Source: Rhodothermales bacterium (GTDB lineage: Bacteria; Bacteroidota; Rhodothermia; Rhodothermales; UBA10348). From it: 64,000 nt of DNA. Location: the NCBI GenBank assembly GCA_017643395.1, contig JAEPNP010000001.1:2028189-2092188 (forward strand), in the 5' to 3' direction. How positions within the stretch are numbered: the first letter of the stretch is position 1; every line of letters begins with the position of its first letter. Both the position numbers and the translations under genes were made by a program. Below are positions 51,554 to 60,973 of the stretch, piece by piece. The notes under the pieces are model-generated. The model was given only the letters and a program-made list of their open reading frames with translations. It was not told the DNA's origin and did not search any database.

Positions 51554-53572
51554 ATGGAAGTAGAAGCCGTTCGCACCTCCTCCGACGTGGAGGACCTGTC
51601 CATCAATGCCTTGCGCTTTCTGGCGGTCGACGCCGTGCAGAAGGCCAACAGCGGCCACCCCGGCATGCCTATGGGCACGGCGGCCATGGCGTACACGCTC
51701 TGGAGCCGCCACCTGAAGCATGATCCCCAGGATCCCGATTGGTGGGACCGCGACCGCTTTGTGCTGTCGGCAGGGCACGGCTCGATGCTCCTCTATGGGC
51801 TGCTCCACCTGTTCGGGTACGATCTGCCCATGGACGAGCTGAAGCAGTTCCGTCAGTGGGGAAGCCGCACGCCCGGCCACCCTGAGAACTTCGTGACGCG
51901 TGGCGTCGAGACCACCACCGGTCCCCTGGGTCAGGGTTTCGCAAACGGCGTCGGCATGGCCATCGCCGAGCGCTATCTGGCGGCCCACTTCAATCGGCCC
52001 GGCCACATGGTGGTCGACCATCACACGTATGGGATCGTCTCTGACGGGGACCTCATGGAGGGCATCAGTCACGAGGCCGCCTCGCTGGCGGGGCACCTGG
52101 GCCTGGGCAAGCTCATCTATCTCTACGACGACAACCGCATCACGATCGATGGCGGGACCGACCTCTCCTTCACGGAGGATGTCGGCGCACGGTTCGAGTC
52201 CTACGGATGGCACGTGGCCTATGTGGAAGACGGCAACGACGTCGAGGCACTGGACGAGGCCCTGGCGCAGGCGCGCGCCGAATCCGGTCGCCCCTCACTG
52301 CTCGTCGTGCGCACGCACATCGGCTACGGAAGTCCGAACAAGCAGGACACGGCCGCCAGTCATGGCTCTCCCTTGGGGCCCGATGAGGTCCGAGCCACCA
52401 AAGAGCGTCTGGGATGGCCCGTCGATGCCGAGTTTCATGTGCCGGACGAGGTCTACGAACATCTGCGGCAGGCGACCGACAACGGTCGCTCGACGCACCA
52501 GCGGTGGCGGGAGCGGCTCGAGGACTATCGGCGGGATCATCCGGAACTGGCCGGGCAATTTCGTGCCTGGATGTCCGGTGAGCTGTCTCCGAACTGGGAG
52601 GACCTGATTCCCGCATTTACGCCCGGTGACGACATGGCCTCGCGCAAAGCCAGTGGAAAGGTGCTGGCAGCCATCGGTCCGTCGCTGGACAATCTGATCG
52701 GGGGGTCTGCCGACCTTTCCGGATCCAACCTGACCTTTGTGCCCGGTCGCGGTGACCACCAGGCCGAGAGCCCCGAGGGCGGCTACTTCCACTTTGGCGT
52801 GCGCGAGCACGGCATGGGTGGCATCTGCAACGGCATGGCGCTGCACGGCGGCATCGTGCCCTACTGCGCCACCTTCCTGGTGTTCAGCGATTACATGCGT
52901 CCTTCGGTGCGGCTTGCCGCACTTATGGGATTGCAGGTGATCTACGTCTTCACTCACGACTCCATCGGACTTGGCGAGGACGGCCCGACGCACCAGCCCA
53001 TCGAACATATGCTGGCCCTGCGGGCGATTCCGGGGCTGGATGTGTACCGGCCGGCCGACGCGGCGGAGACCGCTGAGGCCTGGAGGGCAGCGCTCCGGCG
53101 CACCGACGGTCCGAGCGCCCTGGCGCTGTCCCGGCAGGGCCTGCCTCAACTGGAAGGCACCGCCGGCGCGGCCGCGCACGGTGTGGCCCGTGGGGGCTAC
53201 GTGGTTCGCGACTGCGAGGGCACGCCCGATGTCATCCTTATGGGCACCGGCTCCGAGCTGCAGCTTGCCGTGGGTGCGGCGGATGCGCTGGTCGCCGACG
53301 GTGTGGCTGTGCGTGTGGTCAGCATGGTGTGCACGGACGTGTTTGACCGTCAGGATGCCGAGTACAGGAACGCCGTGTTGCCTCCGTCGGTCAGCGCGCG
53401 CGTTGCCGTGGAAGCCGGCGTCAGCCTGGGCTGGGAACGCTATGTCGGCCTGGCCGGCACCACCGTCGCCATGGATGACTACGGCGCCTCTGCTCCGGCC
53501 AAGGTTCTGTTTGAAAAGTTCGGCTTCACGGTCGATGCGGTGGTTGCCGCCGCCCGACGGGTGATGGCCTGA
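51554..53572 (+). CDS. tkt: transketolase
   Basis: A 672-residue ThDP enzyme of the pentose phosphate pathway. The N-terminal domain has [11 protein letters not shown] and the ThDP/Mg motif [19 protein letters not shown]...(D)NRI; the middle domain has [18 protein letters not shown] and [16 protein letters not shown]; a C-terminal domain follows. ATG 51554 is preferred, since the upstream in-frame codon is inside the nested hairpin. The stop shares one base with the next start (TGATG). Confidence 0.96.
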   Translation: MEVEAVRTSSDVEDLSINALRFLAVDAVQKANSGHPGMPMGTAAMAYTLWSRHLKHDPQDPDWWDRDRFVLSAGHGSMLLYGLLHLFGYDLPMDELKQFRQWGSRTPGHPENFVTRGVETTTGPLGQGFANGVGMAIAERYLAAHFNRPGHMVVDHHTYGIVSDGDLMEGISHEAASLAGHLGLGKLIYLYDDNRITIDGGTDLSFTEDVGARFESYGWHVAYVEDGNDVEALDEALAQARAESGRPSLLVVRTHIGYGSPNKQDTAASHGSPLGPDEVRATKERLGWPVDAEFHVPDEVYEHLRQATDNGRSTHQRWRERLEDYRRDHPELAGQFRAWMSGELSPNWEDLIPAFTPGDDMASRKASGKVLAAIGPSLDNLIGGSADLSGSNLTFVPGRGDHQAESPEGGYFHFGVREHGMGGICNGMALHGGIVPYCATFLVFSDYMRPSVRLAALMGLQVIYVFTHDSIGLGEDGPTHQPIEHMLALRAIPGLDVYRPADAAETAEAWRAALRRTDGPSALALSRQGLPQLEGTAGAAAHGVARGGYVVRDCEGTPDVILMGTGSELQLAVGAADALVADGVAVRVVSMVCTDVFDRQDAEYRNAVLPPSVSARVAVEAGVSLGWERYVGLAGTTVAMDDYGASAPAKVLFEKFGFTVDAVVAAARRVMA

Positions 53573-53967
53573 TGGGCGTCCGGCCGGTCATCGTACTGGC
53601 CGGGTTGCTACTCCTCGCGACCCCGGACCCGGCATCGGCCCAGCGGCAGGTGGCGGGCGAGTGGGCCTGGAGGCACGTGCACGAAGCCGATAGCGTGCGT
53701 GTGCGCTACATCCTGTATTCTGAGGCGGACAACTACAACAACGGCGTCGTGCTCAGGCTGGACAACTTCGGCACGGCGGACGTGACCTACCGGTTCGTGG
53801 CGATTTTCCGGAGCGGCGAGGACCGCGCCGAGACGCTCGTCGAGGGTTCGCTGGAGGCGGGGGCGTCGATCACCGGCGATTCCGACGGGCTCTTCTTTAT
53901 CCCGTTTGAAGATGGGAGGGAGGTGACCCAGATCGGGATGCGGGGATTTCGCGTGACGCGCCGGTGA
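53572..53967 (+). CDS. small exported protein of unknown function
   Basis: A 131-residue protein with a Sec signal peptide (VLAGLLLLATPDPASAQ). The mature part is beta-rich (VRYILYSEADNYNNGVVLRL, VTYRFVAIFRSGED) and could be a small Ig-like or immunoglobulin-type sandwich. No family is recognised. The ATG overlaps the tkt stop by one base, and the 51-bp repeat array begins shortly after its stop. Confidence 0.7.
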   Translation: MGVRPVIVLAGLLLLATPDPASAQRQVAGEWAWRHVHEADSVRVRYILYSEADNYNNGVVLRLDNFGTADVTYRFVAIFRSGEDRAETLVEGSLEAGASITGDSDGLFFIPFEDGREVTQIGMRGFRVTRR

Positions 53968-54044
53968 ACGACGGGGCGCCGAGGCGAGCGGGGTTGGGCG
54001 AGGGGTTTGCCGAGGGGTTGGGCGAGGCACCGGGCTTGCCGGCC

Positions 54045-54248
54045 AGAGGTTCAAAATCGCCCCGAATGAAACCTAATGGCGCGACGTGCGGGGGAAGAGG
54101 TTCAAAATCGCCCCGAATGGAACCTAATGGCGCGGCGTGCGGGGGCAGAGGTTCAAAATCGCCCCAAATGGAACCTAATGGCGCGGCGTGCGGGGGCAGA
54201 GGTTCAAAATCGCCTCGAATGGAACCTAATGGCGCGGCGTGCGGGGGC
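54045..54248. repeat. 51-bp tandem repeat, four full copies
   Basis: Units begin at 54045, 54096, 54147 and 54198 with AGAGGTTCAAAATCG. They differ at only a few positions (for example ATGAAACC in the first and ATGGAACC in the others; CCCCAAATGG in the third). Each unit carries AGGTTC...GAACCT, a 6-bp inverted repeat around a 16-base loop. There is no spacer between units, so it is not a CRISPR array. Confidence 0.9.
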
Positions 54249-54273
54249 AGAGGCGCGACACGCGGGGCCAGAG

Positions 54274-54298
54274 GTTGAATCGCGGCCCCCGATTCAAC
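54274..54298. other. 9-bp inverted repeat closing the repeat array
   Basis: GTTGAATCG (54274-54282) and CGATTCAAC (54290-54298) form a perfect 9-bp stem with a 7-base loop CGGCCCC. It derives from a diverged repeat unit (GAGGTTGAATCG). It could act as a weak bidirectional terminator; no T-run follows. Confidence 0.45.
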
Positions 54299-54395
54299 AT
54301 CTGGGCGCCCGCGGAGGGGACAACGGCCACCGCAGAAGCAGACCGCACGCCCCGCGCGCTCGTAGATTAGCGGTTCGCTCATCCCCGGAAAGCGC

Positions 54396-56138
54396 ATGCC
54401 CGCCTCCCGCCGAGATTTCCTATTCCGCGCCGCCGTGCTGGGCCTCGCCGGCACCACGCGGCCCGAACTGCTGAGCGCGGCCCCGTCGGCGGGCCCGGGG
54501 GGCGCGACACCGACGGGCGCCACGGCCACCGCCCCCGCGCCAACCGACACCGAAATCACGGTCGAAATGATTGAGGCGGCCGAAAAAATCTTCGGCGTCA
54601 CCCAAACACCCGAGCAGCGGGAGGCGATGCTCGAAGATCTGCAGGAGCGCCTGGAAGTCCTCGAATCCCTGCACGCGGCGAGTCCGCCCAACCACCTCAT
54701 TCCGGCATGGCGGTTCGATCCGCAAATAGCCGGAGACCGCCCGCGACCGCGGGTGCCTCGTCGCCCGTGGGAGCCGCAGCTGGCTCCCATGCCGCAGTCG
54801 GATGAAGACCTGGCCTTTGCGCCCGTCACCACGCTGTCGGGCCTGCTGAAACAGCGGGACGTGCGCTCCCTCGACCTGACGCAGCTCTACCTGGAGAGGC
54901 TCAAGCGGCTCGACCCCCAGCTGCACTGCGTGATCAACCTCACCGAGGAGCGTGCGCTCGCGCAAGCCCGCGCCGCCGACGCCGAGCTCGACGCCGGCCT
55001 CTGGCGGGGGCCGCTCCATGGCGTGCCATGGGGCGCCAAAGACCTCCTCTCGGTGCGAGGCTACCCGACCACCTGGGGCGCCATGCCGTTCAAGGACCAG
55101 GTCATCGACCGCAATGCAACGGTCGTGGAACGACTCGACGCGGCGGGCGCCGTGCTGGTCGCCAAGCTCACGACAGGCGCGCTGGCCTGGGGAGACGTCT
55201 GGTTCGGGGAGAAGACCCGCAATCCCTGGAATCTGGACCAGGGCTCCAGCGGCTCGAGCGCGGGCCCCGGAAGTGCCGTCGCGGCCGGGCTCGTCGGCTT
55301 CGCCATCGGCTCGGAGACCCTGGGTTCGATCGTATCTCCGTCCACCAGGAACGGCGTGACGGGCCTGCGGCCGACCTTCGGCCGCGTGTCGCGCCACGGG
55401 GCCATGACACTGTGCTGGAGCATGGACAAGCTAGGCCCGATGTGTCGCAGCGCTGCCGATTGCGCGCTTGTGTTTCAGGCGATTCAGGGCACCGACCATC
55501 GGGATCCCACCACGGTCGATGGGGACTTTTCCTGGCCCCCGGCCGTGCAGCCCTCGCGAGTGAGACTGGGCTACGTAGCTGATGCCTTTGAGGGCGAGTT
55601 CCGTGGAGCCGAGGCGGATCGGGCAGTGCTCCAGGTGCTTAGAAGCCTCGGTTTCGACCCCAAGCCGATGGCGTGGCCGGACCGTTCGACGGCACCGGCC
55701 ATGCTCACGCTCTCGGTCGAGACGGCGGCTGCGTTCGATGAGCTGAGCCGCACCGGGGGCACCGACAGCATGGTGAGTCAGCAGCTCTGGCCGGAGAACT
55801 TCCGTCAGTCCCGATTCATCAGCGGCGTGGACTTCCTGAACGGCCAGCGGCAGCGCACCTTGCTCATGCAAGACGTCTCGGCGCTGATGCAGGACTTCGA
55901 CGTGATCGTCACCAATCACCGCCGCGGTGGCCTCGCCATCACCAACCTGACCGGCCATCCCTCGGTCACGGTGCCCAATCGATTCTCACCGCTGGAAGAC
56001 GCTCCGGATTCGCCCCGCCGACAACCGGATGCGATTAACTTCATCGGCGCGCTCTACCAGGACGACATGGCCCTCGCCGTGGCGCATGCCTACCAGTCCG
56101 CCACCGACTTCCATTTGCAACGACCACCCATCGTCTGA
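54396..56138 (+). CDS. Tat-exported amidase-signature enzyme
   Basis: A 580-residue protein. The N-terminus SRRDFLFRAAVLGLAG is a twin-arginine signal. After a Pro/Thr/Ala-rich linker and a helical spacer (residues ~50-140), the amidase domain has the triad Lys in WGAKDLLS, cis-Ser in GSSGSSAGPGSAVAAG and nucleophile Ser in ETLGSIVSPS, where the usual DTGGSIR is altered. It is thus a folded periplasmic or surface amide hydrolase; substrate unknown. It is distinct from gatA at 11881 and is a likely client of the Tat system represented by tatA. Confidence 0.88.
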   Translation: MPASRRDFLFRAAVLGLAGTTRPELLSAAPSAGPGGATPTGATATAPAPTDTEITVEMIEAAEKIFGVTQTPEQREAMLEDLQERLEVLESLHAASPPNHLIPAWRFDPQIAGDRPRPRVPRRPWEPQLAPMPQSDEDLAFAPVTTLSGLLKQRDVRSLDLTQLYLERLKRLDPQLHCVINLTEERALAQARAADAELDAGLWRGPLHGVPWGAKDLLSVRGYPTTWGAMPFKDQVIDRNATVVERLDAAGAVLVAKLTTGALAWGDVWFGEKTRNPWNLDQGSSGSSAGPGSAVAAGLVGFAIGSETLGSIVSPSTRNGVTGLRPTFGRVSRHGAMTLCWSMDKLGPMCRSAADCALVFQAIQGTDHRDPTTVDGDFSWPPAVQPSRVRLGYVADAFEGEFRGAEADRAVLQVLRSLGFDPKPMAWPDRSTAPAMLTLSVETAAAFDELSRTGGTDSMVSQQLWPENFRQSRFISGVDFLNGQRQRTLLMQDVSALMQDFDVIVTNHRRGGLAITNLTGHPSVTVPNRFSPLEDAPDSPRRQPDAINFIGALYQDDMALAVAHAYQSATDFHLQRPPIV

Positions 56139-56140
56139 TC

Positions 56141-56497
56141 ATGCCCCTCATTCTCTACAAGGTCCTCCACCTTCTCGGCCTCATGTTGGTCTTCGCGGCC
56201 CTCGGCGGCGCGGCCATTGAAGCGGCGCTCAAAGAGAAGCCGTGGAAGAAAATGCACGCCATCCTGCACGGGTCCGGCCTGTTCCTGCTGCTGCTTGGTG
56301 GATTCGGCATGCTCGCCCGTCTCGGAATCATCTCTGGCTGGCCTGGCTGGGTCTGGGCGAAACTGGCCATCTGGGTCATCCTCGGAGGATCGCTGACGGC
56401 GATGCGCAAGATGCCCGAACGCGGTCGTCCGCTGCTCTTCGGAGCCATTCTGCTGGGCACGCTGGCTGCCTACCTCGCGCTCTACAAGCCGTTCTAG
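56141..56497 (+). CDS. four-helix membrane protein of unknown function
   Basis: A 118-residue protein with hydrophobic helices at ~5-27, ~42-62, ~68-86 and ~97-114 and a basic interhelix loop (KEKPWKKMH). No family is recognised. It starts 2 bases after the amidase stop and precedes the YfiT-like gene by 1 base, so the three form one transcript. Confidence 0.75.
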   Translation: MPLILYKVLHLLGLMLVFAALGGAAIEAALKEKPWKKMHAILHGSGLFLLLLGGFGMLARLGIISGWPGWVWAKLAIWVILGGSLTAMRKMPERGRPLLFGAILLGTLAAYLALYKPF

Positions 56498-56498
56498 T

Positions 56499-57020
56499 AT
56501 GGATCCCCGCTACCCGATCGGACCCCACGAGACCACGCCCGAATCCTCGGAAGCCCTCAGGGCGGAGTGGGTCGAGCGGATTCGGCGCCTTCCGACGGAC
56601 ATCGAGAATGCGGTCCGCGACCTGACGGACAGCCAACTGGACACCCGCTACCGGGATGAAGGCTGGACCATCCGGCAGGTCGTGCACCATCTCGCCGACA
56701 GCCATCTCAACGCCTACTGTCGCTTCCGCCTGACGATCACCGAGGACAATCCGACCATCCGGCCGTACGACGAGGTGGCCTGGGCAGAGCTGCCCGACGC
56801 GTCCTCCGCACCGATTGGCCCCTCGCTGAACCTTATCCGTTCGCTTCACGACAGGTGGTGTCGCCTGTTGGACACGCTCGAACTCTCAGCGTACGAGCGC
56901 ACGCTGCATCACCCGGAATCCGGAGACCTTACGCTCTGGGGCCTGCTGGACACGTACCAGTGGCACGGTCGTCATCACGTCGCGCACGTGACCATGACGC
57001 GGGATCGCGAAGGCTGGTAG
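56499..57020 (+). CDS. YfiT/BstA-type DinB-superfamily enzyme, putative bacillithiol transferase
   Basis: A 173-residue DinB-fold metalloenzyme. It has the YfiT-type N-terminus DPRYPIGPHE, the metal/active-site helix VVHHLADSHLNAYCRFRLTI, PYDEVAWAEL, and the C-terminal YQWHGRHHVAHVT histidines. In Firmicutes BstA transfers bacillithiol to electrophiles; here the activity is inferred. With the YpdA-like reductase at 31530 it suggests a bacillithiol-type thiol pool. Confidence 0.88.
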   Translation: MDPRYPIGPHETTPESSEALRAEWVERIRRLPTDIENAVRDLTDSQLDTRYRDEGWTIRQVVHHLADSHLNAYCRFRLTITEDNPTIRPYDEVAWAELPDASSAPIGPSLNLIRSLHDRWCRLLDTLELSAYERTLHHPESGDLTLWGLLDTYQWHGRHHVAHVTMTRDREGW

Positions 57021-57023
57021 GCC

Positions 57024-59267
57024 TCAGAAGTCCAGCTGCACCCGGGCGGTGAGGTGCCGCGGCGGGGCCAGAAAAGCCGGCCGTTCCAGGTAGTAGTAGT
57101 CCAGCGCGTTATTGAGCAGGAGGGAAGCCCGCATGGCTCCGCGCTGGTACATCACGCGCAGGTCCAGCACCCGCATGGGCACCAGCAGGTCGGCATCGCG
57201 CACAAAGAGCGCAAAATCCGAGTCCACACGCTCCGGAGCACTCATCGTGCGCACGTCTGCCGCGGCTCGAAATCCGCGCGCCACCGGCAACTCCACGCCC
57301 GCCGTCAGCTGGTGCCGCGACCTGGAGGCAAGCGGCTCGTTGACCGTGCGGTCCTCGGCATCAAGCAGCGTGTATCCCACCCGAAGGATGCCGCGGTCGG
57401 CCGCTGCCTCGAAGGCCAGCTCAACGCCCGATATCCGGGCGCGGGTCAGGTTGATGAACTGGAACGCGCGCAGTTCGGGCACCAGCCGCGGTTCAATCAG
57501 GTCCCAGTAGTCCGAGACGAACACCGCAAGGTCCGTCTGCAGGGACGCGAAGCCGGTGGTACGCTCATCACGGAGACCGACCTCAACGCTGACGCTGCGC
57601 TCGGGCAGCAGGCCCGGATTACGTACGATGGGGAAGAAGTCCTGGTTGTCCGTGAAGCGCTCAGCAAGGCTCGGCACCCGGAATCCGTGACCCCAGGCAG
57701 CGCGCACCGACGCGCCTTCAGCCAGCAGATGCGACACCCCGAGCTTGGGGCTCAGTCGCTGCACCGTGGATCCGGTGTCGATGGCGTAACGATCCAGGCG
57801 CATGCCCGCCGAGATGGTGGTGCGCCCCAGCTGCTCCTCCCACTGGGTGAAAAGTGCCGTTTCCGGTTGGGCGCCGGTCGAGTCCCCATCGGCCGTGACG
57901 AAAAAGGTCGAGCGGGACGCCATGGCATCCCCGGAAGCGCCAAACGTCAGGTTGCGGCTGTCCGAGGCGGCGTAGTCCACCTGGAGTTCGCCGCCCCATC
58001 GAATGCCAAGTGTGCCGTTGTCGAGGCTTTCGACATTGCCTTCGTCATCGAGGGGTCGCAGCACGGTACCGAACACGCGGCCGCGCGCGGCGAGATAGAG
58101 CTTGTCGCCCACCAGGCGCGTGTAGGACGGCAGCAGCGTCAGCTGGTTGGCAAAGATGTCGTTGGTGCCGGTCGGGGTGCCTCCCGGATCCTGCGATCCG
58201 ATGGCCAGGCTGCCCGGATTCAGCGCGTCCCGCGCCCCGTTCCAGAACAGGAAGTTGTCCTTCTCGCGCACCAGGAGGCCCACAAGCAGCTCCCCGGTGG
58301 TTTCCGGATTCGGCTTCCAGTTGAGCTTGCCGAAGCCCTGCAGATAGGACGCGCGGTTGAAGTTGAGGTAACCGTCGTCGCGGCGCACCGAGACGTTGAG
58401 CCAACCGCCGAGGCTCTCGGACAGCTTGCGCGCATGGGAGGCCGCGAATCCGAGATAGGGCCGGAATTCGCCACCCTTGGCGAATCCACGTGTCCAGATA
58501 TCGTAGCGCACCGGTGCGTGTGCCCCTGCAAAGGCCGACACCTGGGTGCGGGGCTCATCGCCCACATCCCGGGTAATCACATTGATTACGCCCCCAAGCG
58601 CGCCGCCGCCGTATAGGGCCGAGCCCGGCCCCTTGAGTACTTCGATGCGCTCGATCTGGGCAACCGGCAGCGCATCGAAGGGCATGCCGTCCGAGTCCGG
58701 CGTCAGCAGCGGCATACCGTCAATCAGCATCAGCACGCGGCTTCCGGTGTTGTATGCGAAGCCGGAGGAGCCGCGCACGTTCACCTGGTTCTCCTGCACG
58801 TTGACGCCGGGGATGTAGCGCAGGGCATCGTCAATGGCGACGATGTTGCGGGATTCCAACTCCCTGGGCGTGAGAACCGCCACGCTGGCCGGCGCCTCCA
58901 GCACGGCCTGGGGCCGTCTCGATGCGGTCACGATCACGCCGTCCGTCAGGATCACGTCCTCCTGCATGACGAAGTCCAGGACATTTCCTCCGGCGGACAG
59001 CACGGTGTCCCGCCGTTGACGTTCGTAACCGATGATGGACGCTGCGACGGTCACCGGACCAACCTGGAGCCGTTCGATGAGGTAGCGCCCGTCAACGCCA
59101 GTTGCGGTGCCCTGGCCCGTGCCCTCAATGACCACGTTCACGCCGGGAAGGGCCAGCCCTGAGGCATCCGTCACACGTCCGGCGAGCGATGCGGTCTGCG
59201 CCTGTGTAGTTGGCGCGCCTGCCAGAAGCAGGGCCAGAAGGAGTGTGTTGTGTGCCCATCGACTCAT
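57024..59267 (-). CDS. TonB-dependent receptor
   Basis: A 747-residue outer-membrane receptor with signal peptide (LLLALLLAGAPTTQAQ), a CarboxypepD_reg-like domain (GRVTDASGLALPGVNVVIEGTGQG), a plug (VTASRRPQAVLEAPASVAVLTPREL, VNVRGSSGFAYNTGSRVLMLIDG, GPGSALYGGGALGGVINVITR) and a 22-strand barrel ending in Phe (TARVQLDF). The shape of plug and barrel is that of siderophore, cobalamin or metal receptors; the ligand is not deducible. ATG 59267 overlaps the upstream lipoprotein stop (ATGA), so they are co-translated. Confidence 0.92.
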   Translation of the reverse strand: MSRWAHNTLLLALLLAGAPTTQAQTASLAGRVTDASGLALPGVNVVIEGTGQGTATGVDGRYLIERLQVGPVTVAASIIGYERQRRDTVLSAGGNVLDFVMQEDVILTDGVIVTASRRPQAVLEAPASVAVLTPRELESRNIVAIDDALRYIPGVNVQENQVNVRGSSGFAYNTGSRVLMLIDGMPLLTPDSDGMPFDALPVAQIERIEVLKGPGSALYGGGALGGVINVITRDVGDEPRTQVSAFAGAHAPVRYDIWTRGFAKGGEFRPYLGFAASHARKLSESLGGWLNVSVRRDDGYLNFNRASYLQGFGKLNWKPNPETTGELLVGLLVREKDNFLFWNGARDALNPGSLAIGSQDPGGTPTGTNDIFANQLTLLPSYTRLVGDKLYLAARGRVFGTVLRPLDDEGNVESLDNGTLGIRWGGELQVDYAASDSRNLTFGASGDAMASRSTFFVTADGDSTGAQPETALFTQWEEQLGRTTISAGMRLDRYAIDTGSTVQRLSPKLGVSHLLAEGASVRAAWGHGFRVPSLAERFTDNQDFFPIVRNPGLLPERSVSVEVGLRDERTTGFASLQTDLAVFVSDYWDLIEPRLVPELRAFQFINLTRARISGVELAFEAAADRGILRVGYTLLDAEDRTVNEPLASRSRHQLTAGVELPVARGFRAAADVRTMSAPERVDSDFALFVRDADLLVPMRVLDLRVMYQRGAMRASLLLNNALDYYYLERPAFLAPPRHLTARVQLDF

Positions 59268-59731
59268 CGATCCGGAGGAAAGACGGGCAGATTGCTGAAA
59301 TCCACGGTCATCGACAGGGAGGCAGACTGCCCGGGTTCGACTGAGAAGAAGCCGCCGTCTCCCTGAAGCAGGCCGACCGGCCGCCATGAGAGAATGTCCG
59401 TGGTCTGCTGCTGAGCGACACCCGAGTACACAAAGACTCCCGGCTCTACATCCAGGATGGTGAAGGTGTCCTCCGCGACGCCGTACGCCAGCCGCTCCGA
59501 GATGGCCATGCGGTTCAGCTGCAGGAAGTCCAGTGTGTCCTGGGGCACAAACCGCATCGCCACAAAACGAAGGTCCTGAACCTGGCTCTGCGGGGGCCAC
59601 TCTCCTACGTACGTGATGGTGCCCGATATGGAGCCGTTGGCAACCTCTTCCGGGGGCTCCAGACCGTGGTCACACCCCGCTCCGATCCAGAGCAGCACAG
59701 CGAGACAGGCGATGCCGGGGCGGTGGGTCAT
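59264..59731 (-). CDS. small lipoprotein paired with TonB receptor
   Basis: About 155 residues, lipobox IGAGC. The mature part is beta-rich (SISGTITYVGEWPP ... VFVYSGVAQQQTTDILSW), resembling a carboxypeptidase-regulatory or transthyretin-like fold. No family is recognised. ATG 59731 is preferred over 59752 for its signal peptide. The ATGA overlap with the receptor suggests it is an accessory surface lipoprotein for the same ligand. Confidence 0.75.
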   Translation of the reverse strand: MTHRPGIACLAVLLWIGAGCDHGLEPPEEVANGSISGTITYVGEWPPQSQVQDLRFVAMRFVPQDTLDFLQLNRMAISERLAYGVAEDTFTILDVEPGVFVYSGVAQQQTTDILSWRPVGLLQGDGGFFSVEPGQSASLSMTVDFSNLPVFPPDR

Positions 59732-59787
59732 AGTCTCCGTACAGCATGACATAGTAACCAGTCTTGGTTAGATGTTCAACCCGCGTT

Positions 59788-59821
59788 TTTGGCCCAGGCG
59801 GCAAACGATACTATATTCGCG
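59788..59821 (+). promoter_or_regulatory. Bacteroidota-type promoter for queA
   Basis: TTTTTG (59788-59793) and TATATTCG (59814-59821) are 20 bases apart, matching the Bacteroidota TTTG-N19-TAnnTTTG pattern at all but one position of the second element. The predicted start lies about 40 bases before the queA ATG. Confidence 0.5.
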
Positions 59822-59866
59822 ACCCTCCAAAAACCGGCAGAAAAGGCTCTTTCTCGAGGTAATGCA

Positions 59867-60919
59867 ATGGCAATGAAGTTGTCAGACTTCGACTTTGATT
59901 TCCCCCGGCAGCTCATTGCCAAATACCCGGTGGAGCCGAGGGATTCGTCCCGTCTGATGGTGATCAATCGGGCGGAAGAAAAGATCGAGCACAGGCAGTT
60001 CACGGACATCGTGGACTACTTCGGCAAAGGCGATGCCCTGGTGGTCAACAACACCAAGGTGTTTCCGGCCCGCCTCTACGGCAACAAGGAGAAGACCGGG
60101 GCCCGCATCGAGGTCTTCCTTCTCCGTGAGCTGAATGCGGAGAATCGCCTGTGGGACGTGATCGTGGACCCGGCTCGCAAGATCCGGATCGGCAACAAGC
60201 TCTACTTCGAGAACGGGCTTGTGGCAGAGGTGATCGACAATACCACCTCGCGCGGGCGCACCATTCGATTCGTGCACGACGGGGACAACGAGGATCTCTA
60301 CCGGCAGATCGATGAGATCGGAGAGACGCCGATCCCGCCGTACATCAAACGCGATGTTGAAGAAGCGGATCGTGAGCGCTACCAGACGGTCTTTGCCGAG
60401 GAGCGTGGCGCGGTTGCGGCACCCACGGCCGGGCTTCACTTCACGCCGGCGGTCGTCGACAAGTTGAAGGAGAAGGGCGTCAACATTTCGCCCATCACGC
60501 TGCACGTGGGCCTGGGCACATTCCGTCCGGTGGAGGTCGAGGACCTCACAAAGCACCGCATGGATTCGGAGTACTTCAACATTCCGTATTCCACCCAGGA
60601 GAAGGTGAATCAGGCGCTCAACTCCAAGACGAAGAGTGTCACCGCCCTGGGTACTACCGTGGTTCGGGCCATCGAGTCGAGTCTTTCGGCCTCGAACACG
60701 CTGAAGGCCAATCGCGGATGGACGGACAAGTTCATCTACCCGCCCTACGAGTTCCGCATCACCGAGCGGCTCATAACGAACTTCCACATGCCCCGCAGCA
60801 CGCTGGTCATGCTGGTCTCGGCGTTCGGCGGCTACGATTTCATGATGCACGCCTATCAGGAGGCGCTCAAGGAGAAGTATCGCCTGTTCTCGTTCGGCGA
60901 TGCCATGCTTATCATCTGA
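59867..60919 (+). CDS. queA: S-adenosylmethionine:tRNA ribosyltransferase-isomerase
   Basis: A 350-residue enzyme making epoxyqueuosine from preQ1-tRNA using the ribosyl part of SAM. It has [12 protein letters not shown], the [10 protein letters not shown] motif, [20 protein letters not shown] and [22 protein letters not shown] 59867 follows a weak GAGG; a longer frame upstream runs through the promoter. Other queuosine genes are not in the window. Confidence 0.95.
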   Translation: MAMKLSDFDFDFPRQLIAKYPVEPRDSSRLMVINRAEEKIEHRQFTDIVDYFGKGDALVVNNTKVFPARLYGNKEKTGARIEVFLLRELNAENRLWDVIVDPARKIRIGNKLYFENGLVAEVIDNTTSRGRTIRFVHDGDNEDLYRQIDEIGETPIPPYIKRDVEEADRERYQTVFAEERGAVAAPTAGLHFTPAVVDKLKEKGVNISPITLHVGLGTFRPVEVEDLTKHRMDSEYFNIPYSTQEKVNQALNSKTKSVTALGTTVVRAIESSLSASNTLKANRGWTDKFIYPPYEFRITERLITNFHMPRSTLVMLVSAFGGYDFMMHAYQEALKEKYRLFSFGDAMLII

Positions 60920-60973
60920 GCCGCCACGGGGAAGGCGCCCCGTCCGGCTGAGCCAGCCCATTAACGCCCTATC

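Larger units (their letters stand above)
53968..54395. other. 428-bp intergenic region dominated by a 51-bp tandem repeat
   Basis: The region holds four 51-bp units (54045-54248), a degenerate fifth (54249-54298) ending in a 9-bp inverted repeat, and unstructured GC-rich sequence. A frame from GTG 53964 to 54278 reads four 17-residue repeats (RGSKSPRMEPNGAACGG type), and other frames are equally open because 51 is divisible by three. No signal favours translation, so it is not called as a gene. Confidence 0.7.

Noticed and set aside
54045..54248. CRISPR-like array
   Set aside because: The 51-bp units are contiguous with no spacers, and no cas gene is present.
53964..54278. 104-residue protein of 17-residue repeats
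   Set aside because: All frames are open because the period is divisible by three, and no start signal or codon bias singles out this frame. Left as a repeat, not a gene.
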